Below, in pieces: positions 9,554 through 17,776 of a stretch of 64,000 bases of DNA. Source of the stretch: Pseudomonas sp. UBA4617 (GTDB lineage: Bacteria; Pseudomonadota; Gammaproteobacteria; Pseudomonadales; Pseudomonadaceae). The notes beneath the pieces are model-generated. The model saw nothing but the letters and a program-made list of their open reading frames with translations, searched no databases and was not told the origin of the DNA. Each line of letters begins with the position of its first letter. Within the stretch, counting starts at the first letter, position 1. Both the position numbers and the translations under genes were made by a program. The stretch covers positions 1,057 through 65,056 of the forward strand of contig NZ_DGIR01000052.1 of NCBI RefSeq assembly GCF_002386445.1, in the 5' to 3' direction.

Positions 9554-10606
9554 ATGAACGGCCCCGCGATTGCCAAGCTGGGCGGCATGCGCCGCAAACC
9601 AATCCGTGTGGACGAGGATTCCCTGGTCCGCTTCACCCCGCTCAACCCGGGCAGCGTCTACACCGCCGTGTGCGAACCGGCCAGCCCCGGCGTCAGCCTG
9701 GTCGCCTGGGCCGAAGCCAACCGCGAGCTGATCGAGCGCAAGTTGCTCGAGCATGGCGCGCTGCTGTTCCGCGGCTTCCCGGTGGCCAGCGCCCAGGCCT
9801 TCGACGACTGCATCAGCGCGTTGTCCGGCGGCGCGCTGGAGTACAAGTTCCGCGCCTCGCCGCGCACCCAGGTAGACCCGCGCCTGAACATCTACACCTC
9901 CACCGACTACCCCAAGGATCAGCGCATCTTCCCGCACAACGAGCATTCCTACTCGCCGGTGTTCCCACTGAAGATCTTCCTCTGGTGCGACGTCGCCCCG
10001 CTGGCGCGCGGCGAAACGCCGATCGGCGACACCCGGGCAATCACCCGTGCCATCGATCCCGAAGTGCGTGAACGCTTCGCCCGCCTGGGCATCATGTACG
10101 TGCGCAACTATGGCGATGGTTTTGGCCTGCCCTGGCAGACGGTGTTCCAGACCGAGGACCGTGCCCAGGTCGATGCCTACTGCGCCAGTGTCGGCATCCG
10201 CACCGAGTGGAAGGCCGACGGCCGCCTGCGCACTCGCCAGGTCGGCCCGGCGCTGGTGCGCCACCCGCGCAGCGGCGAGACGCTGTGGTTCAACCACGCC
10301 ACCTTCTTCCACGTCAGCACGCTGCCGCCCAGCGTGCGCGATGCCCTGGAGGCCGACTTCGCCGATGACGACCTGCCGCAGAACACCTTCTACGGCGACG
10401 GCAGCCCGATCGAACCACAGGTGCTGGAACACCTGCGCAGCATCTACCTGCAGCACATGACCGAGTTCCCCTGGCGCCACGGCGACGTGCTGCTGCTGGA
10501 CAACATGCTCTCGGTACATGCCCGTAACGAATACGACAGTCCGCGACGCATCCTGGTGTCGATGGCCGAGGCCCTGAACAGCACGGAGGTGGCGCTCAAG
10601 CCCTGA
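9554..10606 (+). CDS. Free-standing TauD/SyrP-like Fe(II)/2-oxoglutarate hydroxylase
   Basis: The protein has 350 residues and its start is well supported: GGAGGG overlaps the previous stop region, 7 bp before ATG 9554. It has the dioxygenase facial triad, with H128 and E130 in FPHNEHSY and H322 in SVHARNEYDSPRR, and R331 as the likely 2-oxoglutarate anchor. HxE is used in place of HxD, as in the fused domain at the window start, so the two are probably related. The family (TauD/SyrP) hydroxylates carrier-bound amino acids. It lies between a terminal C domain and an NRPS whose first A domain reads as His, so beta-hydroxylation of His is the inferred reaction; Asp cannot be excluded. It lies in the same operon as its neighbours, with 3 and 51 bp gaps. 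Confidence 0.88.
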   Translation: MNGPAIAKLGGMRRKPIRVDEDSLVRFTPLNPGSVYTAVCEPASPGVSLVAWAEANRELIERKLLEHGALLFRGFPVASAQAFDDCISALSGGALEYKFRASPRTQVDPRLNIYTSTDYPKDQRIFPHNEHSYSPVFPLKIFLWCDVAPLARGETPIGDTRAITRAIDPEVRERFARLGIMYVRNYGDGFGLPWQTVFQTEDRAQVDAYCASVGIRTEWKADGRLRTRQVGPALVRHPRSGETLWFNHATFFHVSTLPPSVRDALEADFADDDLPQNTFYGDGSPIEPQVLEHLRSIYLQHMTEFPWRHGDVLLLDNMLSVHARNEYDSPRRILVSMAEALNSTEVALKP

Positions 10607-10657
10607 CGCGCCAGCCTGGTTCACGGTTTCCCTGCCCACCCTTCAAGGTTTTCACAC

Positions 10658-13600
10658 ATGTCCAGCATCGCCATCGAGGGCTTCCGCCCCGCCCTGCAAC
10701 AAAATGCCCACTGGGCCCGTGCCAACGGGCGCGACGACGCCCTGTACCTGACCTTCGCCGTCCCTGACGGTACCGACCTGGCGCGCTTGCGCAGCAGCCT
10801 GGCGCAGGTACTGGAGCAGCACGAGATCCTGCGCACGCGGCTGGTGGCCAGCCCCGGCATGCAACAGCCGGTACAGGTCATCGCCGAACAGCTGCACATC
10901 GACTGGCGCGAAATCGCTGACCAGCCGTCGCAGGCGGCGCTGCACGGTTTGTTGCAAGAGGCACTGGGCCAGGCCAGCCTGGCAGTGGCGCTAATCCATA
11001 CGACACCGCTGCGTGCCTGCCTGGCCGTGCCAGCAGCCAACGCCGACTACACCACCTTGCAACTGCTGCTCGACGCCTGGCAGGCGGCGTACCAGGGCCA
11101 GCCGGCAGACGAGCAAGCAGTGCAGTTCGCCGACTTCGCCGAGTGGCAATTCGAGCATCTGGGCAGCAGCGACAGCGATGCCGGGCGCGCCTTCTGGCAG
11201 CGCCAGCAAGCCGCCGACCAGTACCTGACCTTGCACCCGTTCCAACGCGCCGAGGTTACCGCGTCGGCGCAGCCAGCCTGCCTTGCACAAACACCGGACG
11301 CCGCCTTCCAGGACCTGATCGGCAGCGCCCTGGCCGGCCTTGATGCCGCCCCGCAAGCGTTGTTCGGCTACTGCTGGGCGCTGCTGCTCAAGCGCCACCT
11401 GGGCCAGCCGCAGGTGCTGCTGGGCTGGGCTGACGATGGCCGCAACAGCGCCACGGCGAACGCCTTCGGGCCCTATGCCAAGCGCCTGCCGCTGTGCCTG
11501 GAGCCGGACGACCAGGCCACCCTGGACAACGCTTTGCCGGCTTTCGCCCAGTTGCTCGAACAGGCCCGCACCTGGCAGGAAGAGTGGCCGGCCCAGGCCC
11601 AGGACACGCCCTTCGGCTTCCGCCTGCGCCGGCCATTGGCCTCGGCCTGGCCGGTGCTGGCGGTACACGGCGAAACCTGCGCCCACAGCCTGCTGCTGGA
11701 AGTGCTCGTGCAGCCGGAAGGCTTCAGCTTCCAGCTGCACTACGATGCCGCCCGTCTGCACGCCGACGCCGCCGGGCTGTTGCTCGATCAGTTCCTCACC
11801 CTCTGCCGCCAGGCCAGCGCCACCTGCCAGCAACCGCTGGGCGACGCCTCGGGCATCAGTGACGCTCACCATGCCTGGCTGGCGGCACTGAACCACACCG
11901 AGGTGCAGCAGCCAGTGCCGACCTTGCTGCACCAGCTGTTCGAGCACCAGGTCGCCGCCCGGCCAGACGCCATCGCGGTCAGCCACGGCGAGGCACAACT
12001 TACCTACCAGGCGCTGGAGGCACGGGCCAATCAGTTGGCGCACCAGCTGCGCCAGGCCGGCCTGGCACCCGGCCAGGCCGTCGGCCTGTTCATCGGCCGC
12101 AGCCTGGAGGCGATCGTCGGCATCCTTGGCATTCTCAAGGCCGGTGGCGCCTACCTGCCGCTGGACCCGAGCTACCCGGCCGAGCGCCTCAGCGACATGC
12201 TCGAGCAGACCCGCGCCGCCCTGCTGCTGAGCCTGAGCAGCCTGGAAAGCCGCCTGCCCCAGGGCGAATACCGCACCCTGTGGCTCGACCGCCTGGCCGA
12301 GCACGACCTGCCCGAACAGCGCCTGGCACCGCTGACCGACGGCGACAGCCTGGCCTACCTGATCTTCACCTCCGGCTCCACCGGTCGCCCCAAGGGCGTG
12401 ATGGTTTCGCACCGCAACGCCGTGCATTCCACCTCGGCGCGCCTGCTCGCCTACCCGGAGCCGCTGCGGGCCTTCCTGCTGGTCTCGGGGCTGGCATTCG
12501 ACAGCTCGGTGGCCGGGCTGTTCTGGACCCTGGCCCAAGGTGGGCAGCTGTGCCTGCCGCAGGATGACCAGGTGCAGGACGCCCTGGCCCTGGGCCGGCT
12601 GATCGCCGCCCGGCAGATCAGCCACACGCTGATGCTGCCTTCGCTGTACGCGCAGGTGCTGGAACAGGCTGCCGAGCACCTGGGCAGCCTGCGCTGCGCC
12701 ATCGTTGCCGGCGAAGCCTGCCCGGCCAGCCTGGCCCGCCGGCATAAACAGCAGTGCGCGCAGGCGCAGCTGTACAACGAGTACGGCCCGACCGAGGGCA
12801 CCGTGTGGTGCAGCTATTACCGCGCTCGTGGCGACGAGCACGGCGTGCTGCCGATCGGCAAGGCGATCGCCAACATGCAGGTGCAGGTGCTCGACAGCCG
12901 CCTGCGCCCGGTGGCTGCCGGTGTGATTGGCGAGATCTACCTCAGTGGCGCCGGCATCACCCAGGGTTACCTGGGCCGCCCGGACCTCAGCGCCGAGCGC
13001 TTCCTGCACAACCCGCTGAACCCTGCCGGCGGCCTGCTGTACCGCAGCGGTGACCTCGGCCGGGTCAACGCCCAGGGCGACATCGAGTTCCTCGGCCGCC
13101 TCGACGACCAGGTCAAGATCCGCGGTTTCCGTATCGAGCTGGGCGAGATCGAAGCACGCCTGCTCAGCCACCCCGGCGTGCGCGAGGCGGCGGTTGTCGC
13201 CCTCAGCAACGATGCCGGCGACACGGAACTGGTCGCCTATGTGGTCGCCCGCGATGCCTGCCCGGGCGCCATCGCCCTGCAGGCGCACCTGGGCCTGCAC
13301 ATGCCCGAGCACATGGTGCCGAAAACCTACGTGATGCTCAGCGCCTTGCCGCTGACCCCGAACGGCAAGCTCGACCGCAAGGCCTTGCCGGCACCCGTGC
13401 GTGAACGCCGAGCCAGCTACCGGGCACCGCGCAACGAGCACGAAGCCTCGCTGGCGACACTGTGGGCCGAGGTACTGGGGGTCGAGCAGGTGGGCCTGGA
13501 CGACAACTTCTTCGAACTCGGTGGCCACTCGCTGACCGCCACCCGGCTGGTCTCGCGCCTGCGCAGCAGCCTGGGCATCGAGGTGCCGGTACGTGCGCTG

Positions 13601-15277
13601 TTCCAGCATTCCACCCTGGGCGCGTTCGCCGAGCAAGCCCTTTCCAAGGCCGAAGCCCCGACGCTGCCAGCGATCAGTGCGCAGCAGCGCCAGGCGCCTT
13701 TGCGCCTGTCCTTTGCCCAGGAGCGCCTGTGGCTGTTCGACCGCCTGCATCCTGGCAGCACCACCTACAATGTCCCAGAGGCGGTACGCCTGCGCGGTGC
13801 GCTCGACCTGCCGGCGCTGGAGCGCAGCTTCAGCGTGCTGCTGCAGCGTCACGAAAGCCTGCGCACCACCTTCGCCCTGGACGGTGCCGTGCCAGTGCAG
13901 CAGGTGCAACCTGCCGAAGCCTTCACCCTGGGCCTGATCGACCTCAGCCGTTTGCCTGCCCCGCAACGTGACCTGCGCCTGCAGCAGGAACTCAAGGCCA
14001 AGGCCGAGCACCGCTTCGATCTGGAACAAGGGCCGCTGTTATGCGCCGGCCTGATACGCCTGGCCGCCGACGAACATGTGCTGTGGCTGACCCTGCACCA
14101 TATCGTGTTCGATGGCTGGTCGATGCGCGTGTTCACCCGCGAGCTGGTCGCGCTGTACAGCGCCTTCAGCAACGGCCAGCCCTCGCCGCTGGCTGAGCCG
14201 CAGCTGCAGTACGCCGACTTCGCCCAATGGCAGCGCCGGGAGCTGACCCCGACGGTACTCAAGCCGCAGCTGGACTTCTGGCAGCAGCACCTGGGCCAGG
14301 ACCGCAGCCTGCTGCAGTTGCCGTGCATGCTGCCGCGCCCGGCCCTGCCCAGCCATCGCGGCGCCGAGCACAGCCTGGTGCTCGGCCCGCAACTGACCCA
14401 GGCCCTGCACGCCTACAGCCGCGAACAGGGCTGCACGCTGTTCATGACCTTGCTGGCAGCGTTCAACGTGTTGCTGGCTGGTCACAGCCGGCAGTCGGCA
14501 ATTCGCATCGGCATCCCCATCGCCAACCGTCATCACCAGGCGCTGGAGGGGCTGGTGGGTTTCTTCGTCAACACCCTGGCACTGCGCACCGACCTGTCCG
14601 GCAACCCGCCTTTCGACAGTGTGCTGCACCAGGTGCGTGACAGCCTGCTGCATGCCCATGCCAACCAGGACCTGCCGTTCGAACAATTGCTGCAGGCCCT
14701 GCCAGGCGCCCAGCAACACGCCGTGCCGCTGATCCAGGTGATGTTCGACCTGCACCAGGAACGCAACCTGCGTTCTTCGGCGTTCGGCAACCTGAGCATC
14801 GAACCGCTGCAGCAAGACCACGGCAAACGCAGCACCTTGTTCGACCTGATGCTCGACGTCAGCGAACGCGAAGAGGGACTGATCGCGACCTTCACCTACG
14901 CCACCGACCTGTTCCTGCCGGCCAGTATCGAGGCGTTGGGCGAAGACCTGCGGGCCCTGCTCGAAGCCCTGCCCGGCCAGCCGGCGATTTCGTTCGAGAA
15001 CCTGGTCCAGCGCCTGCAGCCATTGCCACGAGCCCAGGTTGGGCAACGGCCGGCAGCCCGCGAACAGTTGGCAGCTTTGTTGTGCGAGGTGCTGGAACTC
15101 GCGACGCTGGATGAACAGGCGCAGTTCTTCGAGGTGGGCGGCAGCTCGCTAAAGGCCGTGCTGTTGTGCGCGCGGGTACAGCAGATGTGGGGTACCCAGG
15201 TACCCGCCAGCCTGGTGTTCCTCAACCCGCAACTGGGTGATCTGCTGAACGTGCTGAGCCGCTACAGCCACGCCTGA
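10658..15277 (+). CDS. NRPS: degenerate C-like domain, A (His predicted), T, C, T (no second A, no TE)
   Basis: This protein has 1539 residues. Residues 1 to about 420 are condensation-like, but the HHxxxDG position near 123 reads PAANADY, so catalytic His and Gly are absent. The A domain (about 425-915) has YLIFTSGSTGRPKG near 567 and NEYGPTEGT near 707. Its pocket reads about DSALIAEVW, sharing six of nine positions with the bacitracin His code DSELTAEVC. T1 has ELGGHSL (Ser near 957). The second C (about 1005-1440) is complete, with HHIVFDG near 1147. It is followed by a second T (EVGGSSL near 1493) with no A domain between, and the protein ends without a thioesterase. The last carrier must be loaded by another A domain in trans, or used differently. 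This is the last gene of the plus-strand operon in the window. Confidence 0.9.
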   Translation: MSSIAIEGFRPALQQNAHWARANGRDDALYLTFAVPDGTDLARLRSSLAQVLEQHEILRTRLVASPGMQQPVQVIAEQLHIDWREIADQPSQAALHGLLQEALGQASLAVALIHTTPLRACLAVPAANADYTTLQLLLDAWQAAYQGQPADEQAVQFADFAEWQFEHLGSSDSDAGRAFWQRQQAADQYLTLHPFQRAEVTASAQPACLAQTPDAAFQDLIGSALAGLDAAPQALFGYCWALLLKRHLGQPQVLLGWADDGRNSATANAFGPYAKRLPLCLEPDDQATLDNALPAFAQLLEQARTWQEEWPAQAQDTPFGFRLRRPLASAWPVLAVHGETCAHSLLLEVLVQPEGFSFQLHYDAARLHADAAGLLLDQFLTLCRQASATCQQPLGDASGISDAHHAWLAALNHTEVQQPVPTLLHQLFEHQVAARPDAIAVSHGEAQLTYQALEARANQLAHQLRQAGLAPGQAVGLFIGRSLEAIVGILGILKAGGAYLPLDPSYPAERLSDMLEQTRAALLLSLSSLESRLPQGEYRTLWLDRLAEHDLPEQRLAPLTDGDSLAYLIFTSGSTGRPKGVMVSHRNAVHSTSARLLAYPEPLRAFLLVSGLAFDSSVAGLFWTLAQGGQLCLPQDDQVQDALALGRLIAARQISHTLMLPSLYAQVLEQAAEHLGSLRCAIVAGEACPASLARRHKQQCAQAQLYNEYGPTEGTVWCSYYRARGDEHGVLPIGKAIANMQVQVLDSRLRPVAAGVIGEIYLSGAGITQGYLGRPDLSAERFLHNPLNPAGGLLYRSGDLGRVNAQGDIEFLGRLDDQVKIRGFRIELGEIEARLLSHPGVREAAVVALSNDAGDTELVAYVVARDACPGAIALQAHLGLHMPEHMVPKTYVMLSALPLTPNGKLDRKALPAPVRERRASYRAPRNEHEASLATLWAEVLGVEQVGLDDNFFELGGHSLTATRLVSRLRSSLGIEVPVRALFQHSTLGAFAEQALSKAEAPTLPAISAQQRQAPLRLSFAQERLWLFDRLHPGSTTYNVPEAVRLRGALDLPALERSFSVLLQRHESLRTTFALDGAVPVQQVQPAEAFTLGLIDLSRLPAPQRDLRLQQELKAKAEHRFDLEQGPLLCAGLIRLAADEHVLWLTLHHIVFDGWSMRVFTRELVALYSAFSNGQPSPLAEPQLQYADFAQWQRRELTPTVLKPQLDFWQQHLGQDRSLLQLPCMLPRPALPSHRGAEHSLVLGPQLTQALHAYSREQGCTLFMTLLAAFNVLLAGHSRQSAIRIGIPIANRHHQALEGLVGFFVNTLALRTDLSGNPPFDSVLHQVRDSLLHAHANQDLPFEQLLQALPGAQQHAVPLIQVMFDLHQERNLRSSAFGNLSIEPLQQDHGKRSTLFDLMLDVSEREEGLIATFTYATDLFLPASIEALGEDLRALLEALPGQPAISFENLVQRLQPLPRAQVGQRPAAREQLAALLCEVLELATLDEQAQFFEVGGSSLKAVLLCARVQQMWGTQVPASLVFLNPQLGDLLNVLSRYSHA

Positions 15278-15282
15278 CGAAC

Positions 15283-15308
15283 AGCTGCGGGGCACCGTCC
15301 CCGCAGCT
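15283..15308 (+). terminator. Hairpin after the NRPS operon
   Basis: A perfect inverted repeat with arms AGCTGCGGGG and CCCCGCAGCT and the 6-base loop CACCGT begins 5 bp after the NRPS stop. It has no T tract, so it may be a weak or Rho-assisted terminator, or an RNA-stabilising hairpin. Confidence 0.55.
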
Positions 15309-15445
15309 ACGGCGGCCATTCAAATGAACGGCTTCAGCCACGATCACCGGCACAGCCGGTGCCAACCACCGCGCCGCCGGCTTCGGGTTGACGCTGCACC
15401 TGCAGGAGCAATTGTCTTGCTCATTTTCTAAAAGCTGGCGCGGTC

Positions 15446-15535
15446 CCTGTGGGAGCGGGCTTGCCCCGCGAACACGGGCGAAGCCCGTGCCATCCACCGC
15501 GTCGCCTGCTTCGCGGATAAATCCGCTCCTACAGG
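15446..15535. repeat. Pair of inverted REP elements
   Basis: Two Pseudomonas putida-type REP units face each other: one reading GTGGGAGCGGGCTTGCCC from 15449, and its inverted partner reading CGCGGATAAATCCGCTCC near 15512. The pair lies between two convergent operons, a usual place for REP pairs. The rest of the gap 15309-15573 shows no gene. Confidence 0.7.
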
Positions 15536-15573
15536 TACAGCGTCAACGCGAAGCCGGCGCATCTCACAGTTTT

Positions 15574-15852
15574 TCATGCCTGGAGCCAGTACAGCAGCAG
15601 AGCTACGGCCAAGCCGCACGGCAGCAGCGCAAGCACCCAGAACAGCGCACCCATCGCCAGCCCCAGGCCACCCACGCTCACCAGCAAGGCCAACGCCGAT
15701 AGCAGCAGCGCCGCCAGCCGCAAGCCTCGCGTGCCGGGAAACTGCCGTGGCTGCAGCACTCGCTGCCAATGCTGCGCCTGGCTCAGGGCCAGGGCCGACA
15801 GCCCCAGCAGTTGCAAACCTAACACCGCTACGCTGAGCAGCCCTTCAAGCAT
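15574..15852 (-). CDS. DUF3325-like small membrane protein
   Basis: This 92-residue, almost wholly hydrophobic protein has about three transmembrane helices. It overlaps the end of the PepSY gene by 8 bp, so it is translationally coupled and is the last gene of the minus-strand operon. Small proteins of this kind commonly accompany DUF3649 and PepSY genes next to siderophore receptors. The family name is assigned from pattern and context, and the function is unknown; a helper of periplasmic iron release is a reasonable guess. Confidence 0.65.
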   Translation of the reverse strand: MLEGLLSVAVLGLQLLGLSALALSQAQHWQRVLQPRQFPGTRGLRLAALLLSALALLVSVGGLGLAMGALFWVLALLPCGLAVALLLYWLQA

Positions 15853-17392
15853 CCTCAGTCTCCGCTAACCGATGCGTCATCGCGGCGCGTCGTCGCAAGC
15901 GCCAGCCCAGGCTGCCAGCCAGCACCGCGCAGGCCAGCAGTACCAGGTCGACCCCGGCTACTGCCCACAGGCCTTGGCCAAGTGCACGCAGCGGATGATC
16001 GCCGGTGCTCCAGGCATTGGCCAGCACCGCCAGCAACGCCAGGGCAGCGATCGCCAGGCACTGGCTTGCCCAAGGGGCACGGGCATGGGCGCAGCGACCA
16101 ATCACCCACAAGGCGTGCACGCCAGCCAGCAGCCAGACGCCAAAGAATACCTGGACTTCCCAGTCGGCGCGCCCGGCAAGGCCCGCGGGCAAGCAGCGGT
16201 TGGCCAGCAGCATGCCCAGCGTGGCGAGTGGCATGCCGGTAATCAGCACGCTGCACAGCAGGGTCATCGCCAACGTGCCCCATTCCCGGCCGGGCTGCTG
16301 CAGGCGGCGCTTGGCCAACCAGTACAGCAAGCCGCTGGCAAGCATCACGCAACCACTGAGGCCGGCGAAAAAGTACAACGCGCGCAGCGCCGGTTGATGG
16401 AAATGCGCCACATGCAGGCCAGCCAGTAGATCCACGGTCGCCGCCGCTGCGGGCAACTTCGCGGCATGCAGCAAGCGTGCGCTGGCGCCGTCGAAGTACA
16501 AGGTTTGCCCGTCCACACTCAGGCGGTCGGCCACGCTGCGGCTGATCTCGACATAGGCATTGGCGTCGCCGGGATGCCACACCCTGACAAATGCCGGCAT
16601 GCCCCCGCCCCAGTGCTGGCGAGCCTGGGTCAGCATGCCATCGAGCGAGGCCAGCGGCCCCGGGCTGCCGGTTGCCGGGCGGCTGTAGGCAGCATCGGCT
16701 TGTACCGCGAACTGCCCGGCCTGGCCGGGGTACAGCGTCTCGATGGCAGCAGGCAGGTACAGCGGAAACAGAATCAGCAAGCCGCTCAGCAGGATCAGCG
16801 CATGAAACGGCAAGGCCAGCACACCGGTGAGATTGTGCAGGTCGAGCAGGCGCCGGGGGGCCTTGTTGGCACGCAGGGTGAACAGGTCCTGAAACAACCG
16901 CGCATGGATGCACACCCCGGCGATCAAGGCGATCAGCCCGACCATGGCGGCCAGCCCCAACAGCCTGGTACCGAGGTTCCAGGCCTGGATGTTCAGGGTG
17001 TAGTGCAAACGGTAGAAGAAGTCGCCGCCACGGCTGCCGGCCACCTCCAGCGCGCCCTGCCCGCCTGGCTGCAGAAAGCGGCTGAAGCCTTCGCGGTCGA
17101 CACTCCAGGCCTGGAAGCGCAGCAGCGGGCGGCGTGCATCGGGCAATTCGACATACCACTGCAACAGCGCCTTGCCGTCGCTCAGGCTGGCCACCTGGGG
17201 CAGCACCTGGCGGTCCAGCGACAACGGCGTGGTGGACGGCGCCGCGCGCAGCGCTGGCAGCATCCAGCTGTCCAGTTCGCGGTCATACAACGCCAGGCTG
17301 CCCATGAAGAAGGCGATCAGCAACAGCCCGGAAAAGCCCACGCCGAGCACCCGGTGCGCCCACAGCAAGGCCTGGCGAACACTGTCGAACAT
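15845..17392 (-). CDS. PepSY-associated transmembrane protein, putative siderophore-iron reductase
   Basis: The start is placed at ATG 17392 (MFDSVRQALLWAHRVLG), which overlaps the stop of DUF3649 by one base. A longer frame to 17455 would add 21 residues lying inside that gene. The 515 residues show an N-terminal helix (GLLLIAFFMGSLALYDREL), a large periplasmic part, and several later membrane segments with His residues (for example FHALILL, AHFHQPALRALYFFAG) that could bind haem. By family, proteins such as FpvG of P. aeruginosa reduce ferric siderophores in the periplasm. Operon position behind a TonB-dependent receptor fits that role. Activity and substrate are inferred. Confidence 0.8.
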   Translation of the reverse strand: MFDSVRQALLWAHRVLGVGFSGLLLIAFFMGSLALYDRELDSWMLPALRAAPSTTPLSLDRQVLPQVASLSDGKALLQWYVELPDARRPLLRFQAWSVDREGFSRFLQPGGQGALEVAGSRGGDFFYRLHYTLNIQAWNLGTRLLGLAAMVGLIALIAGVCIHARLFQDLFTLRANKAPRRLLDLHNLTGVLALPFHALILLSGLLILFPLYLPAAIETLYPGQAGQFAVQADAAYSRPATGSPGPLASLDGMLTQARQHWGGGMPAFVRVWHPGDANAYVEISRSVADRLSVDGQTLYFDGASARLLHAAKLPAAAATVDLLAGLHVAHFHQPALRALYFFAGLSGCVMLASGLLYWLAKRRLQQPGREWGTLAMTLLCSVLITGMPLATLGMLLANRCLPAGLAGRADWEVQVFFGVWLLAGVHALWVIGRCAHARAPWASQCLAIAALALLAVLANAWSTGDHPLRALGQGLWAVAGVDLVLLACAVLAGSLGWRLRRRAAMTHRLAETEDA

Positions 17393-17724
17393 CAGCCGGC
17401 CTCCACCAGCAGGCGCTGCATGGTCAGCAGCACCAAGGCGCTGGCAGTCAGCCACAGGGCGTTACGCCGAGCACGGCGCGCGCAGAAAAGCCACAGCACC
17501 AGGGCCGGGTACAAGACGAAGGCAGCGATCGAACTGCTCAGTACCGCCTCGCTGCGCGCCTGCCCCAGCCAGGCCAGCGTCAACGCAAGTTGGGCGCTGA
17601 GCGCCCAGGTGAACAGGTAGGCCAGCAACATCGCCAGCAGCAGCCATAGCGCGCGCTGTCGGCCGTGCCTGGCGGCAGTGTTCGATAAGTGGCGTTTCAA
17701 CCGGGCCTCCTTGTTCGGCATCAA
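17392..17724 (-). CDS. DUF3649-like small membrane protein
   Basis: This is a 110-residue protein with a basic N-terminus (KEARLKRHLSNTAARHGRQR) followed by about three hydrophobic segments. It lies 52 bp after the receptor gene and is coupled to the PepSY gene by a TGATG overlap. The trio DUF3649, PepSY, DUF3325 behind a siderophore receptor recurs in proteobacterial iron loci. The exact role is not known. Confidence 0.7.
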   Translation of the reverse strand: MMPNKEARLKRHLSNTAARHGRQRALWLLLAMLLAYLFTWALSAQLALTLAWLGQARSEAVLSSSIAAFVLYPALVLWLFCARRARRNALWLTASALVLLTMQRLLVEAG

Positions 17725-17776
17725 GTGCAGCGCGACCTCGGCGCAGCATGCCGCCAGGTCACGCCACTGTCACGCC

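Noticed and set aside
6752..10639. Very long minus-strand open frame opposite the NRPS genes (also 1660-3675, 4547-6241 and 10991-14029)
   Set aside because: These are shadows of GC-rich genes with GC-biased third positions. Their text is low-complexity (Gln, Gly, Val, His rich), has no motifs or start signals, and the plus strand holds clear NRPS domains.
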